DNA from: Neorhizobium galegae bv. orientalis str. HAMBI 540 | GTDB taxonomy: Bacteria; Pseudomonadota; Alphaproteobacteria; Rhizobiales; Rhizobiaceae | Reading direction: 5' to 3' | Assembly: GCF_000731315.1 (NCBI RefSeq) | Contig: NZ_HG938354.1 | Location: 744,001 to 808,000 of the forward strand | DNA length: 64,000 nucleotides | The notes under the pieces: model-generated | What the model was told of the DNA's origin: nothing | What the model saw: the letters and a program-made list of their open reading frames with translations, nothing else | Database searches by the model: none | Part shown: one piece after another, positions 33,681 through 43,954 of the stretch | Layout of the letters: the number at the start of each line of letters is the position of its first letter | How positions within the stretch are numbered: the first letter of the stretch is position 1 | Made by a program: the position numbers and the translations under genes

Positions 33681-34931
33681 TCAGGATTTCGGTGCGTAGG
33701 CGAGGTAGTTGTCCTGGATGGCGATGTGGCCGGCTACGTGTTTGGCGTCGTGCCAGACACCCCAGATGAAGCTGGAGCCGCGCCCGGAGAGCCATGGAAG
33801 GCCGAGGAAATAGACGCCCTTTTCTGCCGAGACGCCCCGGTGGTGTTTGGGGCGACCGGTCGCGTCGAAGGCGTTGACCTTCAGCCAACTATAGTCCGAG
33901 ACAAAGCCCGTCGCCCAGATGATGGTGGTGACGCCGGCGTCGTGCAGGTTCAGTTCGCGCAGCGGATCGGCGACACAGTCGACCTCGGGTCCGAGGATGC
34001 GCGCATCCGGTTCATGAGGAAGATCGAGACCGTTGCGGGCGACAAATGCGTCTGCCTCGTCGAGCAGCGACAGGTAGTTCTGGTCGCCGTGATCAAGGTT
34101 GCGCGCAAGATCGTCGGCAAAGGAAACCGATCCCTCACGGTATGCGGCGGTCATGCCAGCAAGCACCATGCCCTGCGCTGCCAGGTGGCGGAAGTCGATC
34201 GTCTTGCCGCCGTGTGCCCCGCTGACGGCAATGGTCACATGCTCCGAGCCGGGAGCCTGCGCCTGTGCGTCCCATTTACCGAGAACACCGAGCCACCAGA
34301 CGAAATCGCGGCCGCGATAGGCGCGGGGAGGGCGGTCATGCGGGCCGATGGACAGGTAGACCTTGCGGCCGGAAAGCATCAGCTCCTCGGCAATCTGGAC
34401 GCCAGACGAACCGGCGCCGACGACCAGCACGGCGCCGTCTGCAAGCTGGGAGGGATTGCGGTATTCGCTCGAATGCATCTGCGTGACGCCGGCATCCGCG
34501 GGCACGATCGGGGGAATGCTCGGGCTCTGAAACGGTCCGGTGGCGACGACGACGTTGAGGGCTTCGATCGCGCCGTCGGATGTTTCGACGCTGAAGCCGG
34601 GGCGGTCTTCAAGCCGTTCGACCTTGGTGACTTCGACACCGCAGCGGATCGGTGCCTTGTGCATGTCGGCATAGGCTTCGAAATAATCGGCGACGCCATC
34701 CTTGGGCACGAACGCATCCGGATGCCCGGGAAAATCCATGCCGGGAAAACGGTCGTGCCAGGCGGGACCGTTGGCAACGAGCGAATCCCAGCGCATCGAA
34801 CGCCAGCGTTCGGCAATGCGGCCGCGTTCCAGCACGATGTAGTCGACGCCGTTGCGGCTCAAGTGTTCGCTCATGGCCACACCTGCCTGGCCGGCTCCGA
34901 CAACCAGCGTATGGATCTTCTCGACTGACAT
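33681..34931 (-). CDS. Flavin-containing monooxygenase (FMO/BVMO-like)
   Basis: The 416-residue protein has the FAD-binding GxGxxG (VVGAGQAGVAMSEHL, residues 10-24), the NADPH-binding VVGAGSSGVQIAEEL near 168, and the ATGF motif in IIWATGFVSDYSWL. It is cytosolic. FMO-type enzymes add oxygen to N, S or carbonyl groups. It is the first gene of an operon with RidA and DUF1028 and is divergent from a LysR regulator at 35215, its likely activator. It also resembles indole-pyruvate-monooxygenase (YUC-like) proteins, but the substrate is open. Confidence 0.9.
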   Translation of the reverse strand: MSVEKIHTLVVGAGQAGVAMSEHLSRNGVDYIVLERGRIAERWRSMRWDSLVANGPAWHDRFPGMDFPGHPDAFVPKDGVADYFEAYADMHKAPIRCGVEVTKVERLEDRPGFSVETSDGAIEALNVVVATGPFQSPSIPPIVPADAGVTQMHSSEYRNPSQLADGAVLVVGAGSSGVQIAEELMLSGRKVYLSIGPHDRPPRAYRGRDFVWWLGVLGKWDAQAQAPGSEHVTIAVSGAHGGKTIDFRHLAAQGMVLAGMTAAYREGSVSFADDLARNLDHGDQNYLSLLDEADAFVARNGLDLPHEPDARILGPEVDCVADPLRELNLHDAGVTTIIWATGFVSDYSWLKVNAFDATGRPKHHRGVSAEKGVYFLGLPWLSGRGSSFIWGVWHDAKHVAGHIAIQDNYLAYAPKS

Positions 34932-35214
34932 GCACTCGCCCTTTTCTGTTTCGCCAAGACCCGCAGAACGGCGTCAGCTATGGTTCCGCTCTATCGAACA
35001 GTGGGCATTCGGAAAATTACGATTTGCTGCAGCACTGGTTAGGATTGGCGAAAGCAGGGCAAGGCGGCGCGGCGAAGCGCTGTTGCCAAGTCAGGCTGCA
35101 GGAGAACATTTACATTTTGGAAAAGCGCAAATAATAAGCTGGCCTCCATCCCTTCGCATTGGCATGGGCTTACCCGTCGGCCTTCGGGCGTGACATTTGG
35201 CATCGGGGCCTGAA

Positions 35215-36168
35215 ATGCGTTTCACACTGCGCCAGCTCGAATATTTCATCGCCACCGCCGAGGCCGGTTCCATCACGCTTGCATCGGATCGCATCCGTGT
35301 TTCGCAACCCTCCATCTCCACCGCGATCTCGCAGTTGGAAATCGAGCTTAACACCCAGCTTTTCCTGCGGCGCCACGCACAGGGCCTGTCACTGACACCG
35401 GCTGGCCAGAAACTGCTGCTCCAGGCCAAGGCGGTGATCGAGCAGGCTCAAAACCTCTATACGGCGGCGTCCGAAGCGACAGACCAGATTCGCGGAACTC
35501 TGTCGCTCGGCTGCCTTTTGACCTTTGCGCCTATGTTGCTGCCGGAAGTCAGCCAGAGCTTCAAGGCTGCTTATCCCGGCGTAACGGTCCGGCCGACTGT
35601 CGCGGATCATCGTACGCTGCTGACTCGACTGGAGCGCGCCGAACTGGATATTGCACTCTCCTATGATCTGTCGGTTCCCGAAGGCTTCGAGTTTACCCCG
35701 CTTGCCGAACTGCCGCCTTACGTCCAGGTAGCCGAGACCGATCCACTGGCGGAGCGTTCGGCAATCTCGCTTGCTGAATTGGAAGAACACGAATTCATCT
35801 TGCTCGATCTGCCGCTGTCCCGGGATTATTTCTTAGGGCTTTTCGCTGCTGCCGGTGCCAACCCGAATATTGTTGCTCAGATCCAGCATCAGGAAGTCAT
35901 CCGCACGATGGTCGCCAGCCGGTATGGTTACACGCTTGCCAACGTCCGACCCAAGAACAAGGCGGCGCTGGATGGCCGGGGGCTGGTCGGCCTCCGTTTG
36001 TCGGGTGATCACAAGCCGATGCGCATTGGTCTGATCCGCGTAGGCCAGCAGGTTTCCACCCGGCTCGTGCGGACTTTCGAAGAGCACTGCAACCAGCTGA
36101 TTTCCGACAGTTACGTGCCCGGCATGGAAGCTCCGATCCTCAACCTGCGTCGGGCGGGGCAGAGCTAG
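35215..36168 (+). CDS. LysR family transcriptional regulator
   Basis: The ATG at 35215 gives 317 residues; the TTG six codons earlier is less likely. The N-terminal winged helix is FTLRQLEYFIATAEAGSIT and VSQPSISTAISQLEIELNTQ. A periplasmic-binding-like effector domain follows, with a hinge near residue 90 (GTLSLGCLLTFAPMLLPE). It is divergent from the FMO operon over a 283-bp gap, the standard LysR arrangement. The effector is probably a substrate or product of the FMO pathway. Confidence 0.9.
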   Translation: MRFTLRQLEYFIATAEAGSITLASDRIRVSQPSISTAISQLEIELNTQLFLRRHAQGLSLTPAGQKLLLQAKAVIEQAQNLYTAASEATDQIRGTLSLGCLLTFAPMLLPEVSQSFKAAYPGVTVRPTVADHRTLLTRLERAELDIALSYDLSVPEGFEFTPLAELPPYVQVAETDPLAERSAISLAELEEHEFILLDLPLSRDYFLGLFAAAGANPNIVAQIQHQEVIRTMVASRYGYTLANVRPKNKAALDGRGLVGLRLSGDHKPMRIGLIRVGQQVSTRLVRTFEEHCNQLISDSYVPGMEAPILNLRRAGQS

Positions 36169-36289
36169 GCTCGCTTTTTTCAAAGCACCAGTTCCGAATA
36201 TCCTATTTTTCTTTTTGACCGTCGGCTGACAGTGTGCGCGCCAAACGCCGCATGACCAGTGCGGTGGGTGCCGCATTACGGAGTCCAGA

Positions 36290-38631
36290 ATGCCCGAGAA
36301 GAGCCAGTCCGCAGACCAGACGATCGCTTCCATCATCGACAGGATGACCAACCAGGAAAAGGTCGATCTGCTTTCCGGTTTCGGAATGTGGAAGACTGCG
36401 GCGGTTCCCGCTTACGGCATCAAGCCGATCGTCATGACCGATGGCACCTATGGCGTACGTTATTCGATCCCGCAGATCGACAGCGATGAACGCGGCGGCA
36501 TGGACCTCGATGCCTTCCTGTCGGTGGTCAACCAGCGTGCCAGCGACGTCGCCATCGCCTGGGGCGAAATGAAGCCGGCGACCTGCTTCCCCAACGGTTC
36601 AGCCATGGGCAACAGCTGGGATGAGGATCTGATGCAGCGGCTTGGCGTGTTGCTCGGCCAGGAATGCCGCGCCATGGGCGTCCATCTGCTGCTCGGGCCC
36701 GGCATCAACCTGCGCCGCACGCCGCTTGCCGGCCGTTCCTATGAATATTACTCGGAAGATCCACTGGTCACCGGCAAGCTGTCGGCGGCGGTCATCGAAG
36801 GCATCCAGTCTCAGGGTGTCGGCACTTCGCTCAAGCATTTCGCCTGCAACAATTCCGAAGTCGAGCGCACCACGATGGACAGCGTCGTCGAAGAACGGGC
36901 GCTGCGGGAAATCTACCTCAAGGGTTTCGAGATCGCCATCAAGCAGTCCAAACCCTGGACGATCATGTCCTCCTATAACCGCCTGAACGCGTGCAGGCAT
37001 CGCAGGACCCGTGGCTCCTCAATGGGGTCCTGCGCGACGAATGGGGCTTCGACGGCGTGGTCGTATCGGACTGGCACGGCATCAAGGACCGTCCGGCCTC
37101 GCTGATGGCTGGTGGTGATCTCGATATGCCGGAAAGCCCGCGTCGCAAGGCGGATTTTCTCGCGGCGCTTGACAGTGGCGCCGTTCCGGTCGGGGTGGCG
37201 AACCTGTCGTGCCGGCGCATGCTGGAGATGATCGAGCGCTGCAACGCAAGTGCAAGCCAGCCGCTGCCGGTCTATACTGCCAAGGAACACCATGCCGAAG
37301 CGCGTGCGATGGCCGCGGCCTCGATGGTTCTCGTGCGCAACGACGGTCTGCTGCCAATCCGGCCCGACATGAAGAACATTCTGGTTGTCGGCCGCGATGC
37401 CGGCACTCCGGTCATCCAGGGTTCGGGTTGCGCCACGACGATCCCGACCATGGTCGACCAGCCGCTGGAACAACTGGAACAGGCTCTGGGTGCGAACCAC
37501 GTCCTGACGTTCGGCGAGGAAGCCGATACCGAAACGCTGGCGCTTGCGGCCAAGGCGGATCTGGTTCTGGTCTATACCTCCACCGAGGGCGCATATGACG
37601 GCGAAGGCTCCGACCGCACCACGCTGGCGCTCGGCCCCGGTCAGGATGCGATGATCGCAGCCCTCGCGATGGCCTCGGAAAAAGTGGCGGTGGTGATCGC
37701 CTGCCCGGATGCGGTGGAAATGCCGTGGGTCGATGCGGTGAAGGCGGTACTCGTCACCTTCTACTCCGGCCAGGCCATGGGCGGTGCCGTCGCCGACGTG
37801 CTGACCGGTAGGGTCAATCCATCCGGCAAGTTGTCCGTCACCTTCCCGAAGCGTCTGGCTGACGTGCCCGGCTTCCTGCATTATCCGGGTGAAAACGGCC
37901 GACATATCTATGGCGAGGGCATTCATGTCGGCTATCGCGCTTATGATCTGCGCGAAATCGAGCCGCTGTTCGCCTTCGGCCACGGCCTGAGCTATACCAG
38001 CTTTGCCTATTCCGACCTGACGGTGTCATCGGCACAGATCGGGCTTCACGACGCGATCACCGTCGCCTTCACCGTTACCAATACGGGTGACCGGACTGGT
38101 GCCGAAGTCGCGCAGCTTTATCTGCAGGCACCCGGCAAGCGGCTGAAGCGTTCACCGCAGGAGCTCAAGGGTTTTGCCAAGCCGGTGCTGGCGCCGGGCG
38201 AAAGCAGGCGGGTCGAAATCATCATCAAGGGTTCGGATCTGGCAATCTGGGATCCGGCGCTCGGACGCTGGGTGCTGGAAGGCGTCGAAGCCCGGGTGGT
38301 CGTCGGCGCCTCTTCGCGCGATCCAAAGCTTGTCGCTGATCTGACGATCAAGCCTTCGGTCCTGCCGTTCCGTCGCCTCGCCTACGATACCCAACCGGCC
38401 TACGTCCTGCCGAATGCAATCGCCTGCGAGCACATCTGCGCCTATCTGACGAGCCGCTGCAATATTTCGAAAGAGGATGCGATGCGCATGCTCAACCACT
38501 GCTCAAATTCGTTCTTCGGCATCTTCACCTCGCTCGAACGCCGTCTTCGTGTCTCCATTCCGGAGGCCAAGGTTGCGGGTCTCATCTCCGAAATCAACGC
38601 GGCGATGGACGAGGCGGAGTCAGAACTGTGA
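36290..38631 (+). pseudogene. GH3 family beta-glucosidase, single frameshift
   Basis: Two open frames join into one GH3 enzyme of about 780 residues. The first ends its homology at IMSSYNRLN (36988) and the second resumes at VQASQDPWLLNGVLRDEWGF (36991). Restoring one G (AACG to AACGGCG context) rejoins them. The nucleophile Asp is in GVVVSDWHG, a C-terminal sugar-binding domain follows and a fibronectin III-like domain ends near LTIKPSVL. About 85 further residues form an unusual helical, Cys-containing tail. The gene starts an operon with M20 and polyamine-type ABC genes. Confidence 0.8.
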
Positions 38632-39832
38632 CCGCGACTGAGGATTGGCTGGAGCGCCTGATCGCTCATCCCACGGTCAGTTCCGAGACGAACCTGCCGC
38701 TGATCGAGGACATTGAAGCGACGCTGGCGAATGCGGGTGCCGTCTGCGAGCGCTTCTACGATACGAGCGGGCAAAAGGCGGCACTTCTGGTGCGTCTGGG
38801 GCCGGATGCGCCAGGAGGGCTGATGCTCTCGGGACATGTCGACGTGGTGCCGGCCGCTGGGCAGGACTGGACGGTTTCCCCTTTCAGCCTGACCCGGAAA
38901 GATGGCAGGCTTTACGGACGCGGCACGACCGACATGAAAGGCTTTGTCGCTTCCGCCGTGGCACTGGCAGAGGCGATCGATGTCAAAAGCTTGGCCGCCC
39001 CGCTATGGCTCGCCATCTCCTATGACGAGGAGATCGGCTGCGTCGGCGTCAGGCCGATGCTTGAAGAAATTGTAGGGCGGGACATCCTGCCCGACCTGAT
39101 CGTCGTCGGTGAGCCGACATCGATGCAGCTTGGTCTCGGCCACAAGGGCAAGATGGCTTTTCACGTCAAGGTCCGGGGCGTTCCGCGCCACTCCGCCGAA
39201 GCGCCGCTTGCACTCAATGCGCTGCATATCGCCACCGACTTCGTATCCGGCCTGCGGAAATTGCAGGACGAGATCCAAGCCCGAGGTTCGCGTGAATCCG
39301 GCTACTCGGTGCCCTACGCAACGGTGCATGTCGGCAAGCTGTCGGGTGGAACCGCGGTCAATCTGGTGCCGGATCAAGCGGAACTGCTGATGGAATGCCG
39401 CACGATGGCGGCCGACGACCCGCTTGCTCTTACCGAGCAGGTCCGCAAGGCCGGCGCGGCCGCCGTTGCTCCGCACAAGGATCGCTTCAAGGAGGCATCG
39501 ATCGACATCGAGATCACCGGCAATTATCCAGGCCATTCTGTCGATCGCAGCCATCCGATGGTGCAAGCATTTGCCTCATGCCTGCCGAAGGGAGCCAGGG
39601 ACTGCCGCGTCAGCTTCGGCACGGAGGCGGGTCTGTTTGCGCAGGCGCTGGACGTTCCCGTGGTGATCTGCGGCCCCGGTAGCATGGATCAGGGGACCGC
39701 CCGGACGAATTCATCGAGGAAACACAGCTTGCGCGGTGCGATGCAGTGCTTGCTGAGGCTGTCATTCGGTTTTGCGCAAGCCGTCGGCCGCTTGCTTCGC
39801 ATGAGCCAAAGCAGATGCACGGAAAAATATAA
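38628..39832 (+). pseudogene. M20 deacetylase (acetylornithine deacetylase ArgE-like), frameshifted at the 3' end
   Basis: The GTG start overlaps the GH3 stop. The body is a full M20 enzyme: SGHVDVVPAAGQDW, GRGTTDMKGF, SYDEEIGCVG, VGEPT, and the dimer segment GVPRHSAEAP. After CGPGSMDQG (about 39690) the family-like end shifts frame and reads RPDEFIEETQLARCDAVLAE to a stop at 39830-39832. The current frame instead gives an unrelated basic tail to 39863. The last metal-binding His normally in this segment (GxxxQAHxPDE) reads Arg (DRPDE). A G run (ggggacc) sits at the shift. Confidence 0.75.
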
Positions 39833-39900
39833 TTTACCGAAGTCGCCGCGACAGGAAGAGTAAAGCTGACGAAGGTCAAATAAACGCCGGAGGGTAAAAA

Positions 39901-40971
39901 ATGTATAACAATGTATCACGCCGTGGTTTCATGAAGACGACGACCGGGCTTGCCGCCGTGGCGCTTGCAGCTCCGGTCATTCTGAAGGGCAACCGCGTCT
40001 TTGCCGGCGAAACGCTGGTCGTACGCGACATGGGCGGAGCCTTCTACGAAGGTTTCAAGGTTGCCTTCTACGACACCTTTGCCGCCGAGACGGGTGTTAC
40101 CATACAGACCAATACCAACGAGCCAGATCCGATCCCGCAGTACAAGATGGCGATCGATACCGACACGAAGCTGTTCGACGTCGCCCTAATGACGCCGGAA
40201 CACGTGCTGCGCATCCGCAAGCTCGGCAACAACTATATGTTGCCCCTTAACATCGAGGTCCCCAACAAGGCTGACTTCGCCCCGCACACGTTCGAACCCG
40301 ATTTCGCCGGCGTCGCGATCTTCGCGCTCGCCATGGCCTACCGCAAGGACACCATGAAGACGGTTCCGGCCAGCTGGGCCGATTTCTGGAACGCCAAAGC
40401 TTTCAAAGGCCGCCGTGGCATGTGGCGCAGCCCGGTCACGACGCTGGAAATGGCGTTGCTCGCTGATGGCGTTCCGCTCGACAAGCTTTATCCGCTCGAC
40501 GTCGATCGCGCCTTCAAGAGCCTCGACAAGGTCAAGTCCAGCATCGACATCTGGTGGACTTCGGGCGCTCATGCAACCCAGCTTCTTCAGAATGGCGAAC
40601 TGGACATGATGTCGACCTGGTCGACCCGCGCACAAGCAGCCATCAATGCCGGCGCACCGGCTGGCATCGTCTGGAATGGCGGCCTGTTCAACATCGATGG
40701 GTGGACCATTGCCGGCAACACGAAAAAGGCCGATCTTGCCCGCAAGTTCATCGAATGGTGCCTGGATGCAAAACGTCAGGCAGCCTATACGGGCATCCTG
40801 GCTTGCGGCCCGACCAACATGAAGGCTTACGAGCATCTGAGCGCGGAAAAGGCTCAGCTTCTGCCGACAGCACCCGCCAACATCAAGGGCCTGGCTGTTC
40901 TTAACGCTGCCTATTGGGCGGAGCATCAGGACGAACTAACCCAGCGCTTCGAACAGTGGATTCTGAGCTGA
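39901..40971 (+). CDS. ABC transporter substrate-binding protein, polyamine (PotD) type
   Basis: This 356-residue protein has a twin-arginine-like leader (SRRGFMKTTTGLAAVALAAP) and cleavage near VFAGE. The mature part has the PotD/PotF pattern: VVRDMGGAFYEGFKVAFYD, FDVALMTPEHVLRIRKLG, SWADFWNAKAFKGRRGMW and a C-terminal AYWAEHQDELTQRFEQWIL. It delivers a cationic or small organic solute to the fused permease at 41092. Its gene is well expressed in principle (ribosome site gccggaggg). Confidence 0.9.
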   Translation: MYNNVSRRGFMKTTTGLAAVALAAPVILKGNRVFAGETLVVRDMGGAFYEGFKVAFYDTFAAETGVTIQTNTNEPDPIPQYKMAIDTDTKLFDVALMTPEHVLRIRKLGNNYMLPLNIEVPNKADFAPHTFEPDFAGVAIFALAMAYRKDTMKTVPASWADFWNAKAFKGRRGMWRSPVTTLEMALLADGVPLDKLYPLDVDRAFKSLDKVKSSIDIWWTSGAHATQLLQNGELDMMSTWSTRAQAAINAGAPAGIVWNGGLFNIDGWTIAGNTKKADLARKFIEWCLDAKRQAAYTGILACGPTNMKAYEHLSAEKAQLLPTAPANIKGLAVLNAAYWAEHQDELTQRFEQWILS

Positions 40972-40988
40972 TTTTCAGCAGGAACGAC

Positions 40989-41005
40989 CACCTGAGCTTC
41001 AGGTG
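40989..41005 (+). promoter_or_regulatory. Hairpin between binding-protein and permease genes
   Basis: CACCTGA and TCAGGTG form a perfect 7-bp stem with a 3-base loop, 18 bp after the binding-protein stop. Such a structure without a T run can protect the upstream message and lower expression of the permease gene relative to the binding protein. Confidence 0.5.
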
Positions 41006-41091
41006 TCGCCGCTCGGCGAGGCCGTCTATCTGACAATGGATGGCCGGTTCTGCGCTAAGCTGAACGGGCCATTTCAACAAACGGGACATCC

Positions 41092-42828
41092 ATGGCCGAA
41101 CTTTCCGCCAAAGACACCTTCTCACGGAAGCGCCTGCGAGCGGATAGCCTCTGGCTTACCATGCCGGGGCTTGTCTACATGGCTCTGTTGCTGATCCTGC
41201 CGGCTGGCGCGCTGATCTGGCAGTCCTTCATCGATCCGAAGTCCGGTGCTTTCGATCTGACCGTCTATCGGCAGATGTTCTCGGCCGGCGTCTACGTGAA
41301 GGTGCTCGCCAACACGTTCGCCATCTCGGCCCAAGTCACCATCGTCTGCCTTCTGGTCGGTTATCCCATCGCTGTCTGGCTGGCCGGCATGCCGGAACGT
41401 CGCCGGCGCATGGCCATGTGGCTGGTCCTGCTACCGTTCTGGGTCAGCCCGCTTCTGAAAAACTTCGCCTGGATCGTGCTGCTCGCCCGCAAGGGCATTG
41501 TCGCGCAGATGTTGATCGGCATGGGTTTCGATACCCAACTCGACCTGCTCTACGGCCGCGGCGCGGTTATCTTCGGCATGGCGCATGCCATGCTGCCTCT
41601 CGCGATCCTCACAATGCTGCCGACCATGCTGTCCATCGATGGTCGCCTCATCCCCGCCGCCATGACCATGGGCGCGAGCCGTAGCCAGTCCTTCTGGCGC
41701 ATCTTCGTGCCGCTTTCCATGCCGGGCGTTGCCGCTGCCGGGCTGCTCATCTTCGTGATGGGCCTCGGTTTCTTCATCACGCCGGCTCTTCTGGGCTCGC
41801 CACGCGAAACGGTCATCGGCCAGATGATGATTACCCAGGTTCAGCAGCTGTTCAACCTGCGGCTTGGTGGCGCTCTTGCGACCCTCCTCCTTGCCGTGAC
41901 GCTGACTACCATCGCCCTTTACGATCGTTTTTTCGGCATGTCGGCCGTCTCGGGCAATAGTGCTGCAGCCAGGCGCGGCGGCGTTGTCGGTGCTATCGGC
42001 GGCGTATTGATCGAGATCGGTGCGTTTGTCAGCGACTTCATTGCCAACCTGTTCCCAACGCGCCTTGGGCGTCGCGTCTTCACCACGTTCGTTTGGATTG
42101 TGATTGCAATCATGATCGTGCCGGTTCTGGCATTCCCGCCGATGGCTTTTTCCGGCTCGAGTTTTCTTGAGTTCCCACCGAAAAGCTTCTCGTTGCGATG
42201 GTTCCAGACCTATCTCAGCTCCGACCAGTGGATGGGTGCCACCACGCGTTCCGCCGTGGTCGCGATCGTGACAGGTGTTGTCGCCACCATCATTTCGGGC
42301 ATGGCGGCCTATGGACTGGCACGCACGCAACGCAAGGCCGGTGGCCTGATCTTCCTGTCGTTCATGCTGCCAATGATTGTACCCAATATCGTCATCGGCG
42401 TATCGTTGTTCTATGTGCTTGCTAAAATCGGTCTGATCGCGACCAACACCGGCATCATCCTCGGTCACACGCTGTCGGCCATGCCGATCGTTTTCGTCAT
42501 CCTGCTGACTACGTTCCGGAGTTTTGACTGGCGTCTTCTGCAGGCGGCCGCAACACTCGGCGCAAACGGCTGGCAGCAGATCCGTCTCGTTCTTCTTCCA
42601 CTGATCAAGGGTGGTGCCATTGCGGCCTTCCTGTTCGGCCTGCTGCACTCCTTCGAAGAACTCACCATAGCGCTGTTCGTAGGTGCGGGCGTCAAGCAGA
42701 CGCTCCCAAAGCAGATGTGGGACGATATCATTCTCAGCATTTCTCCGACCCTGGCTGCTGCCTCGGTCTTCATCGTGGCGGTGGTGACAGTACTCTTCGT
42801 CATCGCCGAAAAGGCAAGGCCGCGCTGA
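41092..42828 (+). CDS. Fused ABC permease, two PotB/PotC-like domains
   Basis: The 578-residue protein contains two permease modules in one chain. The first spans about residues 20-285, with its ATPase-contact loop near AAMTMGASRSQSFWRIFVPL. The second spans about 310-575, with loop LLQAAATLGANGWQQIRLVL. A linker (SGNSAAARRGGVVGAIGG) joins them. Separate PotB and PotC genes are the common state, so the fusion gives a single-chain channel. It lies between the binding protein and its ATPase. Confidence 0.92.
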   Translation: MAELSAKDTFSRKRLRADSLWLTMPGLVYMALLLILPAGALIWQSFIDPKSGAFDLTVYRQMFSAGVYVKVLANTFAISAQVTIVCLLVGYPIAVWLAGMPERRRRMAMWLVLLPFWVSPLLKNFAWIVLLARKGIVAQMLIGMGFDTQLDLLYGRGAVIFGMAHAMLPLAILTMLPTMLSIDGRLIPAAMTMGASRSQSFWRIFVPLSMPGVAAAGLLIFVMGLGFFITPALLGSPRETVIGQMMITQVQQLFNLRLGGALATLLLAVTLTTIALYDRFFGMSAVSGNSAAARRGGVVGAIGGVLIEIGAFVSDFIANLFPTRLGRRVFTTFVWIVIAIMIVPVLAFPPMAFSGSSFLEFPPKSFSLRWFQTYLSSDQWMGATTRSAVVAIVTGVVATIISGMAAYGLARTQRKAGGLIFLSFMLPMIVPNIVIGVSLFYVLAKIGLIATNTGIILGHTLSAMPIVFVILLTTFRSFDWRLLQAAATLGANGWQQIRLVLLPLIKGGAIAAFLFGLLHSFEELTIALFVGAGVKQTLPKQMWDDIILSISPTLAAASVFIVAVVTVLFVIAEKARPR

Positions 42829-42829
42829 C

Positions 42830-43936
42830 ATGCGAAACCCCGCCGATCCCATCACGACCAAAGGAACCACATTCGACATGTCAGCCGCCTCTGCGAACAC
42901 GCCGGAAATCAAGCTTCAGGTGAATGGCCTTGCCAAACTCTACGGCCAGACCACCGCACTCGATCATGTCGATCTCGAAGTCCGCAAGGGCGAGCTTCTC
43001 ACGCTTCTCGGACCGTCCGGTTCCGGCAAAACGACGCTTCTGCAGCTCATCTGCGGCCTGCAGGAACCGACGTCGGGCACCGTCATCATCGACGGCAAGG
43101 ATCAGACCCACGCACCGGTCAACAAGCGCGACATTGGCGTCGTATTCCAGAACTACGCGCTCTTCCCGCATATGACGGTGGCCGAAAATGTCGGCTTCGC
43201 GCTGAAAATGCGCAGCCTGCCGAAGGCCGAGATCGACGCCAAGGTGAATAACGCGCTGGAAACGGTCGGCCTTGCGCATGCTGCATCACGCTCTCCCTCG
43301 CAGCTTTCCGGCGGCCAGCAGCAGCGCGTCGCTTTGGCCCGTTGCCTCGTCTACGATCCGGCGATCATCCTGATGGACGAGCCGCTCGGCGCGCTCGATG
43401 CCAAGCTGCGCGAAGTCATGCAGATCGAGATCAAGCGCATCCACCGCGAGACGGGCGCGACGATCATCTTCGTCACCCACGACCAGCAGGAAGCGCTGGC
43501 ACTGTCGGACCGCATCTGCCTGATGAACGACGGCAAGATTGCCCAACTCGGCACGCCGCGCCAGATGTATGACGAGCCGCAGAACCTGTTCGTTGCAGAT
43601 TTCATCGGCATCTCGTCGATCATCCGTGGCACCGTGAAGGCCGGCGCGCTCGAAACTGCCATCGGGACGCTGCCGATCGCCGGCGAGGGTCCAGCCAATG
43701 GCACGAAGGGTGCGATCGTCGTTCGACCGGAAGTCATCACGCTCGGTGAAGGCTTCTGCGAGGGCCGGGTGCGCGAAACCGTCTATGGCGGTTCGGAACT
43801 GCGTGTGATCATCGATGCCGGCAAACAGGAAATCATCGCCCGGGCTCCCGCTCAGGCCGGCGACGTGGCGGTTGGCTCAATGGTGCGCTTTGGCTGGGCG
43901 CCGGACACCGCCCGCTTCCTCGCCGACAAGGGCTGA
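42830..43936 (+). CDS. ABC transporter ATP-binding protein, PotA type
   Basis: This 368-residue ATPase starts at the ATG one base after the permease stop (an ATG at 42878 is an alternative). Walker A is GPSGSGKTT, Q-loop FQNYALFPHMT, signature LSGGQQQRVALARCL, Walker B IILMDEPLGALDA and H-loop FVTHDQQEA. A C-terminal TOBE domain (IVVRPEVITLGEG) completes the PotA form. It powers the fused permease and the PotD-like binding protein. Confidence 0.92.
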   Translation: MRNPADPITTKGTTFDMSAASANTPEIKLQVNGLAKLYGQTTALDHVDLEVRKGELLTLLGPSGSGKTTLLQLICGLQEPTSGTVIIDGKDQTHAPVNKRDIGVVFQNYALFPHMTVAENVGFALKMRSLPKAEIDAKVNNALETVGLAHAASRSPSQLSGGQQQRVALARCLVYDPAIILMDEPLGALDAKLREVMQIEIKRIHRETGATIIFVTHDQQEALALSDRICLMNDGKIAQLGTPRQMYDEPQNLFVADFIGISSIIRGTVKAGALETAIGTLPIAGEGPANGTKGAIVVRPEVITLGEGFCEGRVRETVYGGSELRVIIDAGKQEIIARAPAQAGDVAVGSMVRFGWAPDTARFLADKG

Positions 43937-43954
43937 GCTTCAGGGAACCGGGGC

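Noticed and set aside
32982..34928. Very long plus-strand open frame (648 codons) across DUF1028, RidA and FMO genes
   Set aside because: The three minus-strand genes have unmistakable motifs and correct ribosome sites; the plus reading is low-complexity with none.
36162..36180. GAGC/GCTC hairpin with T6 after the LysR gene as a terminator
   Set aside because: The stem is only 4 bp and overlaps the stop codon, so it is too weak to call despite the T run.
36980..37000. Programmed ribosomal frameshift in the GH3 gene
   Set aside because: There is no slippery heptamer or following pseudoknot that I can see, and GH3 enzymes are not known to use recoding; a simple base loss explains it.
41431..42912. 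Long minus-strand open frame opposite the fused permease
   Set aside because: It is a His/Asp/Arg-rich artefact of the hydrophobic codons on the other strand.
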